64,000 nucleotides of DNA from Apostichopus japonicus (GCF_037975245.1 NC_092574.1:27884713-27948712), one strand, 5' to 3'; positions 33,594-43,496 are shown, counted from the stretch's first letter. Translations and numbers: made by a program. The notes: generated by a model from the letters alone, not told the origin.

Positions 33594-35543
33594 CAGGCGC
33601 GTATCCATGATTTTCTAACCCGGGGGGCGCGAATTACTATCTAAGCGGAGCGCCACCATCGGTTGGCGCGGAGCGTAGAAGAAAATTTCTGGTTTTGATA
33701 CCCCCAGATCACCGGAAATGGCACTTCTCGGGCTTAAAAATGACCAACCATATGTACACTTTTGCCTGAGAACCAAGTATTTCCCAAAAGTTTTTTTCCA
33801 TCCATAACCTTTTTGAAGATTGTCACCAGTCACACATCATGTTCGACCTCAATGCATGTCCTATGGATCATTGCTTTTGTAGGTGATTCTACGTCACGGC
33901 CCACAATATCCGAAAGCCCCACTTTTCAAGGTTTTAAGCCCATTATTTGTTGAGAATTTGAAAATTCACATTTCTCGTGAATAAAATCACTTGAAAACAT
34001 ACCCATAATGTTGCACAAAATTCAATCTATGGACAACCAATACAGAAAAACCTCCTCCAACCCCTAACAGACAGGTCAAAATTGCACGAGTAGAGGAAAG
34101 TATGATGAAGAATGTTGGTGAGGAAATTTTGGAAAATTCCGACACAGTTAATTTATTGGTGTAGAAATATTGCAACCTCTTATAATGGCTATTATAAAAC
34201 TTGGTTAAAGGAAATGAAAAATAGCAGATATTTCCGATATCAGGTATATCGAAACCGAACACTACACACATAGGCGTAGGTCCCGTAGGAGGCGGTGGCT
34301 GCAGCCCCCCCCCCCCCCCCCGCCGCAACCAAATTTTTCGGGCACCTACTGAAAGAAAAATAAATAGCAATATATAGCTTAAAAATGATCTCCTTGGTAA
34401 TTAAATTAAAGTTGTAAGCTTGGCCGACATTACTACTGTAAAAGAGGGTTTTGACATAAATTGATCTGTATGCTTTTTCTCCATCTACATAAGACATTTG
34501 GTTGTTTACATTAGCATCTGGCGGTATACTGTGCAACTTTCACGGACCGTGCGGTACACGATGCCATGCAATGTAATGACCGATGCTTGCTTATATGATA
34601 TTGGCATCGATATGTTGAACGCGCGCGAGGCGCGCGAAAAATTTTGGCTTTTTTTCGGGCAAGTCATTACAGCCCCCAAATCCAATTGGGCTCCTACGCC
34701 TTTGACTACACACATAGACAGTTTTTGAGGCTGTTCATCGTGGAACATGCATTTCAATGCTCACTGATATGATGTTATATCTGCTCTTTACTTTACCAAT
34801 TCGAACAGGCGTGTAGCGAGTAATTGCCAAGGGAGGGGCGAAGCCTGTAGGCAAACTATCTAAGCGAAGCGCCACCATGAGTTGGCGCGAAGCGTACAAT
34901 AAAAAATTTTGCCGAAAATGCCTCCCAGATCGATGGAAATGACACTTCCCAGGCCTTGCAAGTTGCATCTAAGCATTGTCTATTTTGAAATTACTAGCGA
35001 TGTCATAAAGAAAATTTTCTCGGGGGGGGGGGCGGTCGCCCCCTTCCCGAAATGCGTCATATTCCCCGACGACTCGGTCGAGTTCAAGGCCAGCCACAGT
35101 TGGTTCCATATAGCACAATTGTACAATTGTTTAAGGCGTCCATACACACACACGCGTTATGATAGACCATATATAATATTTATATAGATACATTAGTGAG
35201 AGAGGAAAAATGGAAACGTCAAAAATGGAGTAGTCGGTGTAAGGGGTAGGGTGAGGCGCACACCCCCTCCGTAATCCTTGATCTGTCACTGGCTACCCTG
35301 TGTATATAATAGGGATCAGCGCTTTAACTATGACTGTTCCTCTTTCTCTTCCCGAGGTCTTGGCTATCTTCTACTCCCTCCTTTTCTTTTTTCTCTTTTT
35401 TTTCTTTTTCTTTTCCCTTCCTTCCTCTCCTCCTTTTCTTTTTCCCCCTCCTTTTCCCTTTTTTCTTCTCTTTTTTATTCTCTCCTCTTTTCCTTACCCG
35501 GGGCGCGCGCCCCCAACGCCCCCCCCCCCTGGATACGCACCTG
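33594..35543 (+). mobile_element. R-family TIR element, copy A (complete)
   Basis: CAGGCGCGTATCCATG at the left, CTGGATACGCACCTG at the right, flanked by ATAAG (33589-33593 and 35544-35548). Internal order matches copy B: GCGC module near 33650, nested Y MITE, second module near 34868, GACGACTCGGTCGAGTTC near 35067, pyrimidine tract 35370-35500. Non-coding. Confidence 0.9.
34269..34704 (+). mobile_element. Y-family MITE nested in R copy A
   Basis: CATAGGCGTAGG ... CTCCTACGCCTTTG with exact ACTACACA duplications at 34261-34268 and 34705-34712. Confidence 0.92.
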
Positions 35544-36170
35544 ATAAGGGTCGCTATTCATAATTTTCAAAAAGGTTCATTGTTCTTAAGGTTCGTTATT
35601 CATAGTAAAAACAAAGGTTCGTTGTTCATAATTGGTAAAAGGGTTCGATATTAATACTGGTGAAGGTTAGTTGTTCATAATTGGTAAAAGGGTTCGTTAT
35701 TCATAATGGTGAAAAAGGCTCGTTATTCATTATAGGAGGAAAAGTTCGATATTCATAATGGAACAAAGGGTTCGTTATTCATAATAGTAGGAAAGGTTCG
35801 ATATTCATAATGGAATAAATGGTTCGTTATTCATAATAGGCCTAGCCAAAAAGGTTTGGTATCATTTACAATAATGAATAGGAGCCCCTTTAGGAAACGT
35901 ACAAGTTTATGCCGTTAATATGTCGAAAATGATCATGATAGTGGCTCATATTCTCTGCAAAATTATTCATCCGCCCACCATCTGGTGGTGCCCCCAATAG
36001 GAATGTTGAAATGAAAGATAAAAATAGGGCCAAATTTTAATATACTATATTTGACAAAGAAATGCAACCAAATACAACTATTTTCCTTATACCCCCTGTA
36101 CAAAATATGATGTTTGGTACCCTCTGGTGGGGGCTGAGTGTAATTTTGGATGTTAGACCTTAGAGGGTAG

Positions 36171-36688
36171 CATAGGCGTAGGAGGCGGGGGGCTGGGGGG
36201 CTGCAGCCCCCGTCAACCAAAATTTTTCGTGAAAATTCGGGCAATATGGTGAGAATTTTTCGGGCACCTTCTGAAGGAATAAAAATTTCCAGTGTGTTTT
36301 TCAATTTTTTTTTTTGAAATGCTGATAATTTTTCGGGCACCTATACTGAAAGAAGAATAATTTGCAATGTGTTTTTCAATGGTTAAACTGATATTATTAT
36401 TATCGTTATTATTGTAACGACTTCCCCAATAATTGTAACCAATATGAAAGGGTAATAACACGGAAAATATAACCAAAATTGTTCGCGCGTTCATCATGTT
36501 TATGTGCATATCATATAGGCATTCATTGGTTATTGCAATGTGATGTAATACCCGATGACTGCCCATATGATATGCACATTGACCTGTTGAACGCGCGGAG
36601 GGCGCGAAAAATTTTGGTTAAATTTTTCGGACAATTCGTTACAGCCCCCCCCCCCCCCTCCAAATCAAATTAGGCTCCTACGCCTATG
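36171..36688 (+). mobile_element. Y-family hAT-like MITE, solo copy
   Basis: CATAGGCGTAGGAGGC at the left and GGCTCCTACGCCTATG at the right, flanked by exact 8-bp GAGGGTAG duplications (36163-36170 and 36689-36696). Short CATAGGCG termini with 8-bp duplications fit the hAT superfamily. 518 bp, non-coding; it supplies the empty-site reference for R copy B. Confidence 0.93.
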
Positions 36689-36924
36689 GAGGGTAGGTGC
36701 CAGTTGTTACATAGTTATCAAAAATTTGAGTGAGACAAAACTAGCAGGAAAAGTGTGTCGGTGCTCCATGGTTATGCCTTTTGAGCTGACGATATGGAAA
36801 CACACATTTTCCGAACATGCGTCCATCATTTCGTTGCTTCGGAGTTCGCACTGGCAGTTTTGAGCAACCGCTTTCTTCTGAACAGACACTGGTCACTTGG
36901 AGAAAATGGCAGATAATGAATCAA

Positions 36925-37072
36925 TTAAACAACGAAAGCCTTGATGGCATAGACGATTGCCAAATGGTAGTCGTTCAGTGTTCGTCTACCTTCCCGGTAC
37001 TGTCTTTTGAGCCGTCTAATTCTCCTTTCCAAGTCTCGCCACTTCTTCCTCCTTCTGGGGGGATCGTCGCCT
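36925..37072 (-). pseudogene. MULE transposase, C-terminal exon
   Basis: Acceptor TTATTGCCAAACAG lies just above 37072. The frame reads PPRRRKKWRDLERRIRRLKR, a basic helical stretch, then YREGRRTLNDYHLAI and a stop. This matches the C-terminal tail of FLYWCH-containing MULE transposases ('k....d.rl..l...Y..g..s..eYL'). Its link to the exons at 38.2 and 39.6 kb is inferred from order and strand. The exon with the expected 'NN..EGWH' block was not found in between. Confidence 0.6.
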
Positions 37073-38216
37073 CTGTTTGGCAATAAACATTGATACAACA
37101 TCCGTTTATGCCACATCAAAATACCCTTTTTTTGAAAATGTAGAGTGCGCGATAACACACGAACCACAGTCCTTTCTTCGTGGACAGATACCGCCTATAT
37201 ATGCATTTTTACAGTCGAGTATAACTGACAATCCTTCGTTCTGCTCGTATAATCTACACAGTGAGATGTTTGATATAGCCGTTTGTTAAATCATTGTTTA
37301 CGACGTGATATTCACCTAGCAGCGAATATAACGCAGGTAAAGTGTTTGCCGGCATAGAACTTAACTGTTTTTCGTTCAATGGGTTTCTATTCAGTGTTTC
37401 TTTTCCCGACTTTTTTTCAGTTGTAGAAGTTATGTTTCACGGAGTATAACTTTTCTTTGAATAGTTGGCAACATTTTGAAGAAATAATAAAGTATTACTA
37501 AGCGTTTCTTGTGTCATTTTTTTACATAATTTACCGTTGGTTCCAACAGAATGAACAGAAAAGATAAACTTCCACCCAACAACTTTGAAGCAGGACCGGG
37601 TACAAAACAAAACATATTTCTCATCCGCGCAAGGTGCCTCCTTTTTCCTGGTTCTATTCGGATTACAAGAAATCTAAGCTATCCTTAAAAGATTATTTTG
37701 TAAAGGTTGCCACATATTCCAAACTAGTATTAGCGCATGAAAAGAAGAAAAATGGCCGCCCGTTTTTTCTCTTCAAATCTCAGTACGAGAAACATGCAGA
37801 AACAAATTCGTATAAAAAGTAACAGACTGGGACACATTGTCTTAATTATTATACTTTCCTTGCTAAAGTTTTTGCACTGATTGCATCGATCGTTTGTGCT
37901 CCTAGTAGCGCTGTTTTCTTTGTTACTCTTATTCTTATCGGCTTAAGTATATGCTAACTCTGTGGTTGAAAATTTTGGAAAGTCATTAATTGGGCTTGGT
38001 GCGATACTGAGTTTACCGACTCTTTTCTTCATCACAGTTTATTATAACCCATAGAAGCTCTGCTATGCAAAGCGGCTGCGAACACCCTACGTTTACAGAT
38101 TATACTATAGATTGTAAGTCTTTACGCGCGTATATAATTGCGTAGATAAAAGTAGAGTATACGGTAAGTCTACGCGTATAGTTATACGCGAGCTGTATAC
38201 TGCATTATTAACTTAC
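37073..38216. other. Presumed MULE intron / unrecognised
   Basis: The exon expected here (NN..E.WH region) could not be found. One plus-strand open frame (37634-37822) has no domain. Near 38110-38200 the words CGCGTATATAATTG and CTACGCGTATAGTTATACGC make imperfect hairpins. Confidence 0.4.
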
Positions 38217-38382
38217 TTTCCACTGAGTTGTTGCTTCGAGACGACATTGGCCTTGCCCATGCATGTGTTCCAGAACGATGGTGGGAACATGTTCGTATGT
38301 TTCTTCAAAATATTCGATGAACTGTCCAAGAGCCGGATACTGAGCAACCAGGGCCATAGCACGTCGGCCCGTAGATAACGTG
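38217..38382 (-). pseudogene. MULE transposase exon (after catalytic core)
   Basis: 166 bp between acceptor CTCCTTTTAG (AG at 38384-38383) and donor GTAAGT (38216-38211). It reads RRAMALVAQYPALGQFIEYF then EETYEHVP, the family pattern 'L.....P.L..F..Y...T'. The single base at its start completes a codon with the two bases left by the exon at 39621. That phase match is good evidence that the two were spliced together. Confidence 0.75.
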
Positions 38383-39620
38383 CTAAAAGGAGCAAAATAT
38401 GATCATGCATTTAGGCTATAAAACATCCAAATATGGATTGAACAGTCATATGACATTGAGTACGGTACGCAAAAAATGAGTTTATCATATGTTGCGGTTT
38501 ATCCTACATAATAAATGACGCCATAAGACAAGAAGAAGCAAGCACAAATGATTGGTATGAACGGCCCATTCTGAACAAATCACACCACATGAAAATACAA
38601 GCAAAGGACTAACACGATTGCGTGCTAAAAATGGTGGGGTATATTGTTGGATATTAGTTTATTAAGTTTTTTTTACACAGTTGCGTATCTGGGGTCGTTC
38701 GTCAGGGGGTACGGTCAAAGGGTAATTTTTCCCGGTATACTTTATTTTTATTGAAGATTATCCTGGGCGAGGGGTCAAATGGAGGGGAAACACCCCTCCC
38801 CTTTGAGAATTTCTAATAATCGAATCTAGAAATTAGTACCAGAAATGGAATATGACATCTAGATTTTGTTCAGTGCGCAAAGCGAGTCGACAAAAATATT
38901 ACTTTTAATATTACTTATAACATAGTAGCCTATAGTTGGTAAGGTAATCCAGGATTTCTTGATAGGGGAGCGCAAATGTTATTGATTAGACTTAGATGCA
39001 AAATGGTGCTTTCATTTCGACCCGTTTGAGTATTTATTATGAAGTACATTTTCAGGAAACAAGAAGTTTGGTCCAAAAAAAAAACTTATTCCTCTGAGGA
39101 CAGGGGGACAAACGGTTGAGTTTTACTCGGAGCCCTCGAGGGCTCAGTCACTCCAGTTGCGGGCAAATTCTGGTGGTCTTAGCATGCACACAACTGGTTT
39201 GATTTGGCAAGTTTTGTTTCATCAATTTGAGACTGAAATCTAATATTATGATGGATTTAGGGAGGCTCGAAAAAATATCAACCCACAGGAGTATATTGAT
39301 GATTTTTGTTATTTTTCCTGCTAAATAGACGTTTTAAATTCCAAACATTCTAATCAAGGGGGTCCAGTTATTTTCTGTTTTGAATAGATGGAGTGGGTGT
39401 GCCCATTGGCAGGGCCTATTGATCCAGCCCCCAAAGGTTCATCAACTAAAACTTTTTGGGTATGAGTGTGTGACTGCTGAAAAAGGGTGCGAAGACGTCA
39501 AGCCTGTTAATAAGGCAGCTTTCCCACTCGCTCCCAGTCTAACACGAGCGACGGGGGAGCACGCGGCGAGGCATAGAAATTATAATGGGGCATACTGTAG
39601 AATAACTAATGTATACTTAC
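38383..39620. other. Presumed MULE intron
   Basis: 1.2 kb between two phase-matched MULE exons; no other feature seen. Confidence 0.5.
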
Positions 39621-39745
39621 GCATACTGCTGCCGCACGGTCAGTAGAGGGAGGAATCCCAACGCCATGAACTTCCGTACACAAGCTTTCAGTCTAAAATT
39701 GACCTGGTAAGGAGCAGCCATTCCCAGCTCCTGGACCTTCCGGCG
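39621..39745 (-). pseudogene. MULE transposase exon, interrupted upstream
   Basis: Reads RRKVQELGMAAPYQ, then CVRKFMALGFLPLLTV, the conserved 'R.vq.lGl...Y......vr.lmaLpflP' stretch after the catalytic core. It ends at a GTAAGT donor (39620-39615) in phase 2. Its 5' side is cut by the palindromic element at 39747-40013. The part that should hold the second catalytic Asp ('DFE..') and 'GC.FHF' is missing. Confidence 0.8.
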
Positions 39746-39746
39746 T

Positions 39747-40013
39747 AATTATAGAATACAGGGCCATTCATTAACTCTTCCCAGCATCCGGATGCGCGGA
39801 TGCGAGGTGTGTCTGTAGTTTTATTACTTATGTGAATATCCGAAATTGCAAATAAACTGTCGATAGTTTATGAGATGCAGATAAGGACAAATGGTCGGGA
39901 GTTTATCGATGCAGGTGAGGATATTCACATAAGTAATAAAACTACAGACACACCGCGCATCCGCGCATCCGGATGCTGGGAAGAGTTAATGAATGGCCCT
40001 GTATTCTATAATT
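39747..40013. mobile_element. 267-bp palindromic (fold-back) element inside MULE gene
   Basis: Two 95-bp arms (39747-39841 and 39919-40013) are inverted copies with one mismatch seen (GATGCGAGG against GATGCGCGG). They surround a 77-bp loop. Ends read AATTATAGAATACAGGGCC. The AATT at each edge may be either arm or target duplication. It introduces a stop six codons after REIV in the transposase frame. Confidence 0.9.
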
Positions 40014-40269
40014 GTACCACGATCTCCCGCTTGAGGGCTCTAAGGATGTCAATATAGTGCAGCCGTGTCTTGCCCGTGGAGAGACACATGGCCAGAGGGA
40101 TAATCCAGTCGTTGAACTGGCCATGTACCGTGACTATTTGACTGTACGGTCGCAGCGCCGTTCTAAATGTCCCATCAATAAATACGTCTTCGCACGTCCG
40201 CAGAACTCGAAGTTGTCTCGGTGTGGCGAAGACGGCAACGCCAGCGATATTGTTAAGATGTATTAACAT
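40006..40269 (-). pseudogene. MULE transposase catalytic-domain N-terminal part
   Basis: Reads FATPRQLRVL, then CEDVFIDGTFRTA and QIVTVHG, then IIPLAMCLSTGKTRLHYIDI. This is the start of the MULE DDE domain ('FAT..nL..L......DGTFk..P......iHg......P...aLl..K....Y'), with the first catalytic Asp in IDGTF. It overlaps the 3' end of the zinc-finger frame by a few bases in another frame (a one-base shift near 40265), and ends in the palindromic insertion. Confidence 0.88.
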
Positions 40270-41873
40270 TCGCTGGCCCCTCCAATTTTCGGCCCAGATG
40301 CCTCTATCTGAACGTCGTGAATCGTTCTTGGAACACCTGGCCAGAAGCTATTCCTATGGCGCTGCAAGCGCGTTTCCAGCTCTGGAAATCGTGGGATGTT
40401 GTACCGGTTGTTCTCGCGGAGAAGGACCTCGTTGTACGCCCTCCGAATGGGCATCGATGGGTCGTTTGCGATGCTCTCAAGTACCCGTTGCGTAAAGAGA
40501 GTCCTAGCGATAAGATCGTCATCGCGTTCGTGGCTATGTTTTGGAAATCGTTCTCCTTGTATTCTCACGCGCGCATTGATGTTGTTGAAGTCGATGTGGT
40601 CCTTGTGTACAGGGGCTCTACATTCCATGTGGGCACAACGCCAGTAGATCTTGTTGAAGTCGATGTGGTCCTTGTGTACAGGGGCTCTACATTCCATGTG
40701 GGCACAACGCCAGTAGATCTTGTTGAAGTCGATGTGGTCCTTGTGTACAGGGGCTCTACATTCCATGTGGGCACAACGCCAGTAGATCTTGTTGAAGTCG
40801 ATGTGGTCCTTGTGTACAGGGGCTCTACATTCCATGTGGGCACAACGCCAGTAGATCTTGTTGAAGTCGATGTGGTCCGTGTGTACAGGGGCTCTACATT
40901 CCATGTGGGCACAACGCCAGTAGATCTTGTTGAAGTCGATGTGGTCCGTGTGTACAGGGGCTCTACATTCCATGTGGGCACAACGCCAGTAGATCTTGTT
41001 GAAGTCGATGTGGTCCTTGTGTACAGGGGCTCTACATTCCATGTGGGCACAACGCCAGTAGATCTTGTTGAAGTCGATGTGGTCCTTGTGTACAGGGGCT
41101 CTACATTCCATGTGGGCACAACGCCAGTAGATCTTGTTGAAGTCGATGTGGTCCTTGTGTACAGGGGCTCTACATTCCATGTGGGCACAACGCCAGTAGA
41201 TCTTGTTGAAGTCGATGTGGTCCTTGTGTACAGGGGCTCTACATTCCATGTGGGCACAACGCCAGTAGATCTTGTTGAAGTCGATGTGGTCCGTGTGTAC
41301 AGGGGCTCTACATTCCATGTGGGCACAACGCCAGTAGATCTTGTTGAAGTCGATGTGGTCCGTGTGTACAGGGGCTCTACATTCCATGTGGGCACAACGC
41401 CAGTAGATCTTGTTGAAGTCGATGTGGTCCGTGTGTACAGGGGCTCTACATGCCATGTGGGCACAACGCCAGTAGATCTTGTTGAAGTCGATGTGGTCCG
41501 TGTGTACAGGGGCTCTACATTCCATGTGGGCACAACGCCAGTAGATCTTGTTGAAGTCGATGTGGTCCGTGTGTACAGGGGCTCTACATTCCATGTGGGC
41601 ACAACGCCAGTAGATCTTGTTGAAGTCGATGTGGTCCGTGTGTACAGGGGCTCTACATTCCATGTGGGCACAACGCCAGTAGATCTTGTTGAAGTCGATG
41701 TGGTCCGTGTGTACAGGGGCTCTACATTCCATGTGGGCACAACGCCAGTAGATCTTGTTGTTGGCTGCTGTCTTATTTTTCTGATAACGATACCTGTCAT
41801 ACACAAGGATGTTTCCCCCTCTTTTCAAACCTTCCATAAGAATAGGCTGGATATGGCCCCGTTGTGCGGCCAT
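40263..41873 (-). CDS. MULE transposase N-terminal frame with 17 tandem FLYWCH-like zinc segments
   Basis: 536 codons from the ATG at 41873. Residues 1-40 (GGNILVYDRYRYQKNK) are the opening of a FLYWCH domain. Then come 17 in-frame copies of a 23-residue unit, KIYWRCAHMECRAPVH plus (T/K)DHIDFN, each with C-x4-C and H-x2-H. Normally a FLYWCH domain has one such unit. The tail (KHSHERDDDLIARTLF, then RRAYNEVL, RFPELETRLQRHR) is the usual MULE linker before the transposase core. The frame is fully open, but the downstream core is shifted and interrupted, so a complete transposase cannot be made. The plus-strand frame across the array is an artefact of the repeat. Confidence 0.85.
   Translation of the reverse strand: MAAQRGHIQPILMEGLKRGGNILVYDRYRYQKNKTAANNKIYWRCAHMECRAPVHTDHIDFNKIYWRCAHMECRAPVHTDHIDFNKIYWRCAHMECRAPVHTDHIDFNKIYWRCAHMECRAPVHTDHIDFNKIYWRCAHMACRAPVHTDHIDFNKIYWRCAHMECRAPVHTDHIDFNKIYWRCAHMECRAPVHTDHIDFNKIYWRCAHMECRAPVHKDHIDFNKIYWRCAHMECRAPVHKDHIDFNKIYWRCAHMECRAPVHKDHIDFNKIYWRCAHMECRAPVHKDHIDFNKIYWRCAHMECRAPVHTDHIDFNKIYWRCAHMECRAPVHTDHIDFNKIYWRCAHMECRAPVHKDHIDFNKIYWRCAHMECRAPVHKDHIDFNKIYWRCAHMECRAPVHKDHIDFNKIYWRCAHMECRAPVHKDHIDFNNINARVRIQGERFPKHSHERDDDLIARTLFTQRVLESIANDPSMPIRRAYNEVLLRENNRYNIPRFPELETRLQRHRNSFWPGVPRTIHDVQIEASGPKIGGASEC
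40584..41756 (-). repeat. 69-bp in-frame tandem array, 17 copies
   Basis: Units start at 40584 and repeat every 69 bp to 41756 with almost no change. One position differs systematically: GTCCTTGTG (Lys) or GTCCGTGTG (Thr). On the plus strand the order is 4 Lys, 2 Thr, 4 Lys, 7 Thr. One unit (41412) also has CATGCCATG instead of CATTCCATG (Ala for Glu). Confidence 0.98.
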
Positions 41874-42276
41874 GATTATCAGATGAATATCACGGTACGT
41901 CTGGTGATACCTAACTTTTTATTGCGCGGCTATACGGTAGGGTCACGTGTTCTTTCAATAATGTGTGTTTTGTGTATGTATCTTTCACAGTGTATAGGTC
42001 AATAGTATATGCACTGTATAATCATGACTTCTGATTGGTCAATAGTGAAAATTACAGGTAAATATCACTCCCAACCAATCAGATTCGGATATTTGGCCCG
42101 TTAGCCGGAACTTGAAGTATGAACACATGAAACAACTAAGGGCGGCGCACCGCACATTAGGCAGATATAGGGCGTGTGTCATCATATCACAATCACTTCA
42201 CGATAAAAACAATACGATACAATACGATAGTATGCAATAGATGAATGTGTATAGTGCGATAGTGCGAACTGATAGT
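41874..42276. other. Upstream of MULE frame; no motif assigned
   Basis: Unique sequence. I could not identify the terminal inverted repeat of the MULE here. Confidence 0.45.
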
Positions 42277-42586
42277 AAAGAAATCGATTGGATCTTTCGT
42301 ATTAAGTCTCACATCACCGGCCTCAACAAAGACTTGGGACCCCTTAACAACGATCAGTTCGACAAACATATGTAATCCATTCTTTGCTCCTTAATCAGCT
42401 TCCTGTATAGTCATGGTTTATTTGGTTCTAATTCCATCAATTCACACTTACCTAGCGTCACATAATTTAATTGTGTTACAGTTAGTACTTTTCATTTGAC
42501 TGCCAAGTATTGCTGACGAAGGTCCCATGGGGACCGAAAATTGAAATATATTTTCTAAAACTTTACTCCTTATTTGTCAATTATGA
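42277..42586 (+). mobile_element. Penelope-like element 3' end, copy 1
   Basis: Codes for KEIDWIFRIKSH and GPLNNDQ, ending in a stop. The 3' untranslated end contains ATAGTCATGGTTTATTTGG, GACTGCCAAGTATTGCTGAC and a GGTCCC/GGGACC hairpin. The same block recurs at 43197-43457 about 920 bp away. Repeated ends are usual for Penelope-like elements. Only the last ~30 codons of the protein are here. Confidence 0.85.
42513..42539 (+). ncRNA. Hammerhead-ribozyme-like core in PLE end, copy 1
   Basis: CTGACGA (42513-42519), a 6-bp stem GGTCCC/GGGACC (42521-42526, 42530-42535) and GAAA (42536-42539) are in the order of a hammerhead core; PLE ends are known to carry hammerheads. There is one unpaired A between CTGACGA and the stem, and stems I/III and the cleavage site were not resolved. 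Confidence 0.5.
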
Positions 42587-42587
42587 A

Positions 42588-42699
<112 letters not shown>

Positions 42700-42761
42700 C
42701 TATTTTTTATAATATATTATTATATTTATTATAAGAGAAAACCAGAGAAATAAGATATGAC

Positions 42762-42825
42762 TCATAATTGACAAATAAAGAGTAAGTTATAGAAAATATA
42801 TACGAGTTTTTGGTCCCCCTGACTC
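42762..42825 (-). mobile_element. Inverted PLE 3'-end fragment
   Basis: TCATAATTGACAAATAA is the exact reverse complement of 42570-42586. The similarity continues through GAAAATATAT to GGTCCCCCTGAC, the hairpin region of the element. So a PLE end lies head-to-head with copy 1 across the (TA)n. Confidence 0.8.
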
Positions 42826-42859
42826 CACACTCCCCCACTCAGTTTCCACCTCCGCAGAC

Positions 42860-43319
42860 AATTTCCCTTGCGGTAAACCTCGATGCCAAACATGCCCCCA
42901 AATTACCCCAGGCACCGTGTTCAAGATTCCCAATGTTGACTTTAGTGTAAGACCCCTTTCCCTCTCTTGTGAATGTATTTACATTTTCTATTGTGTACTT
43001 TGCAAAGACGGCAATTATGTAGGTGAAACAGGCTCCCGGTTCCGCTTACGTTTTAATAATCCCCCAAAAATATGTTCGTGATAATTTTGCAGGATTCCCA
43101 GTTTCCGAACATTTCAATCTCTATAGTCATTCTCTAATAAACCTAAAATGTATTTTAATTGCCTCGAACTTCAAATCAACTACTGAACGTAAACGTAAAG
43201 AAATCGATTGGATCTTTCGTATTAAGTCTCACACCACCGACCTCAACACAGATTTTGGACCCCTTAACAACTATCAGTATGCAATCCGTTCTTTGCTCCT
43301 TAATCCGCTTCCTGTATAG
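42860..43319 (+). pseudogene. Penelope-like element, GIY-YIG endonuclease domain (frameshifted, 5'-truncated)
   Basis: Frame 1 reads FPCGKPRCQTC, a Cys-containing stretch usual before the domain, then FYCVLCKDGNYVGETGSRFR, the GIY-YIG core ('Y...C......YvGeT...lr.R'). It stops near 43080. A shifted frame carries on with GFPVSEHFN, ERKRKEIDWIFRIKSH and GPLNNYQYAIRS, and a stop at 43317. No reverse-transcriptase domain precedes it; the copy begins next to the inverted PLE end. PLEs code for RT plus GIY-YIG; here only the C-terminal third remains. Confidence 0.9.
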
Positions 43320-43457
43320 TCATGGTTTATTTGGTTTTAATGACATTAATGCAACTTACACTTATCTAGCGTCATACTTTCATTTTGTTCAATTTAGTAC
43401 TTTTCATTCGACTGCCAAGTATTGCTGACGTAGGTCCCAGGGGGACCGAAAATTCCA
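43197..43457 (+). mobile_element. Penelope-like element 3' end, copy 2
   Basis: Matches copy 1 from KEIDWIFRIKSH through the stop and the untranslated end. Its hammerhead-like core is CTGACGT (43425-43431), GGTCCC/GGGACC, GAAA (43448-43451): one core base differs from copy 1 (A to T). Confidence 0.85.
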
Positions 43458-43496
43458 ATTGATTATTTGGATTATTTGTCCCTTGATTTTTTTTAT

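Larger units (their letters stand above)
33542..35870. repeat. TTCGTTATTCATAA array, split by R copy A
   Basis: CAGCCCGATATTCATAAGG at 33545-33563 is the same start as in the fold-back element at 25038. After the R insertion the array resumes at 35544 with CATAATTTTCAAAAAGGTTC-like units to about 35870. The reversed arm is not seen, so this is a partial copy of that family. Confidence 0.75.

Noticed and set aside
40565-41806. 413-codon second minus-strand frame over the same array
   Set aside because: Shifted frame of the same repeat; no domain at either end.
40317-42005. 562-codon plus-strand open frame across the 69-bp array
   Set aside because: It is the reverse of the FLYWCH-coding frame. 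The 69-bp period keeps every frame open, and only the minus strand shows a known domain with matching flanks.
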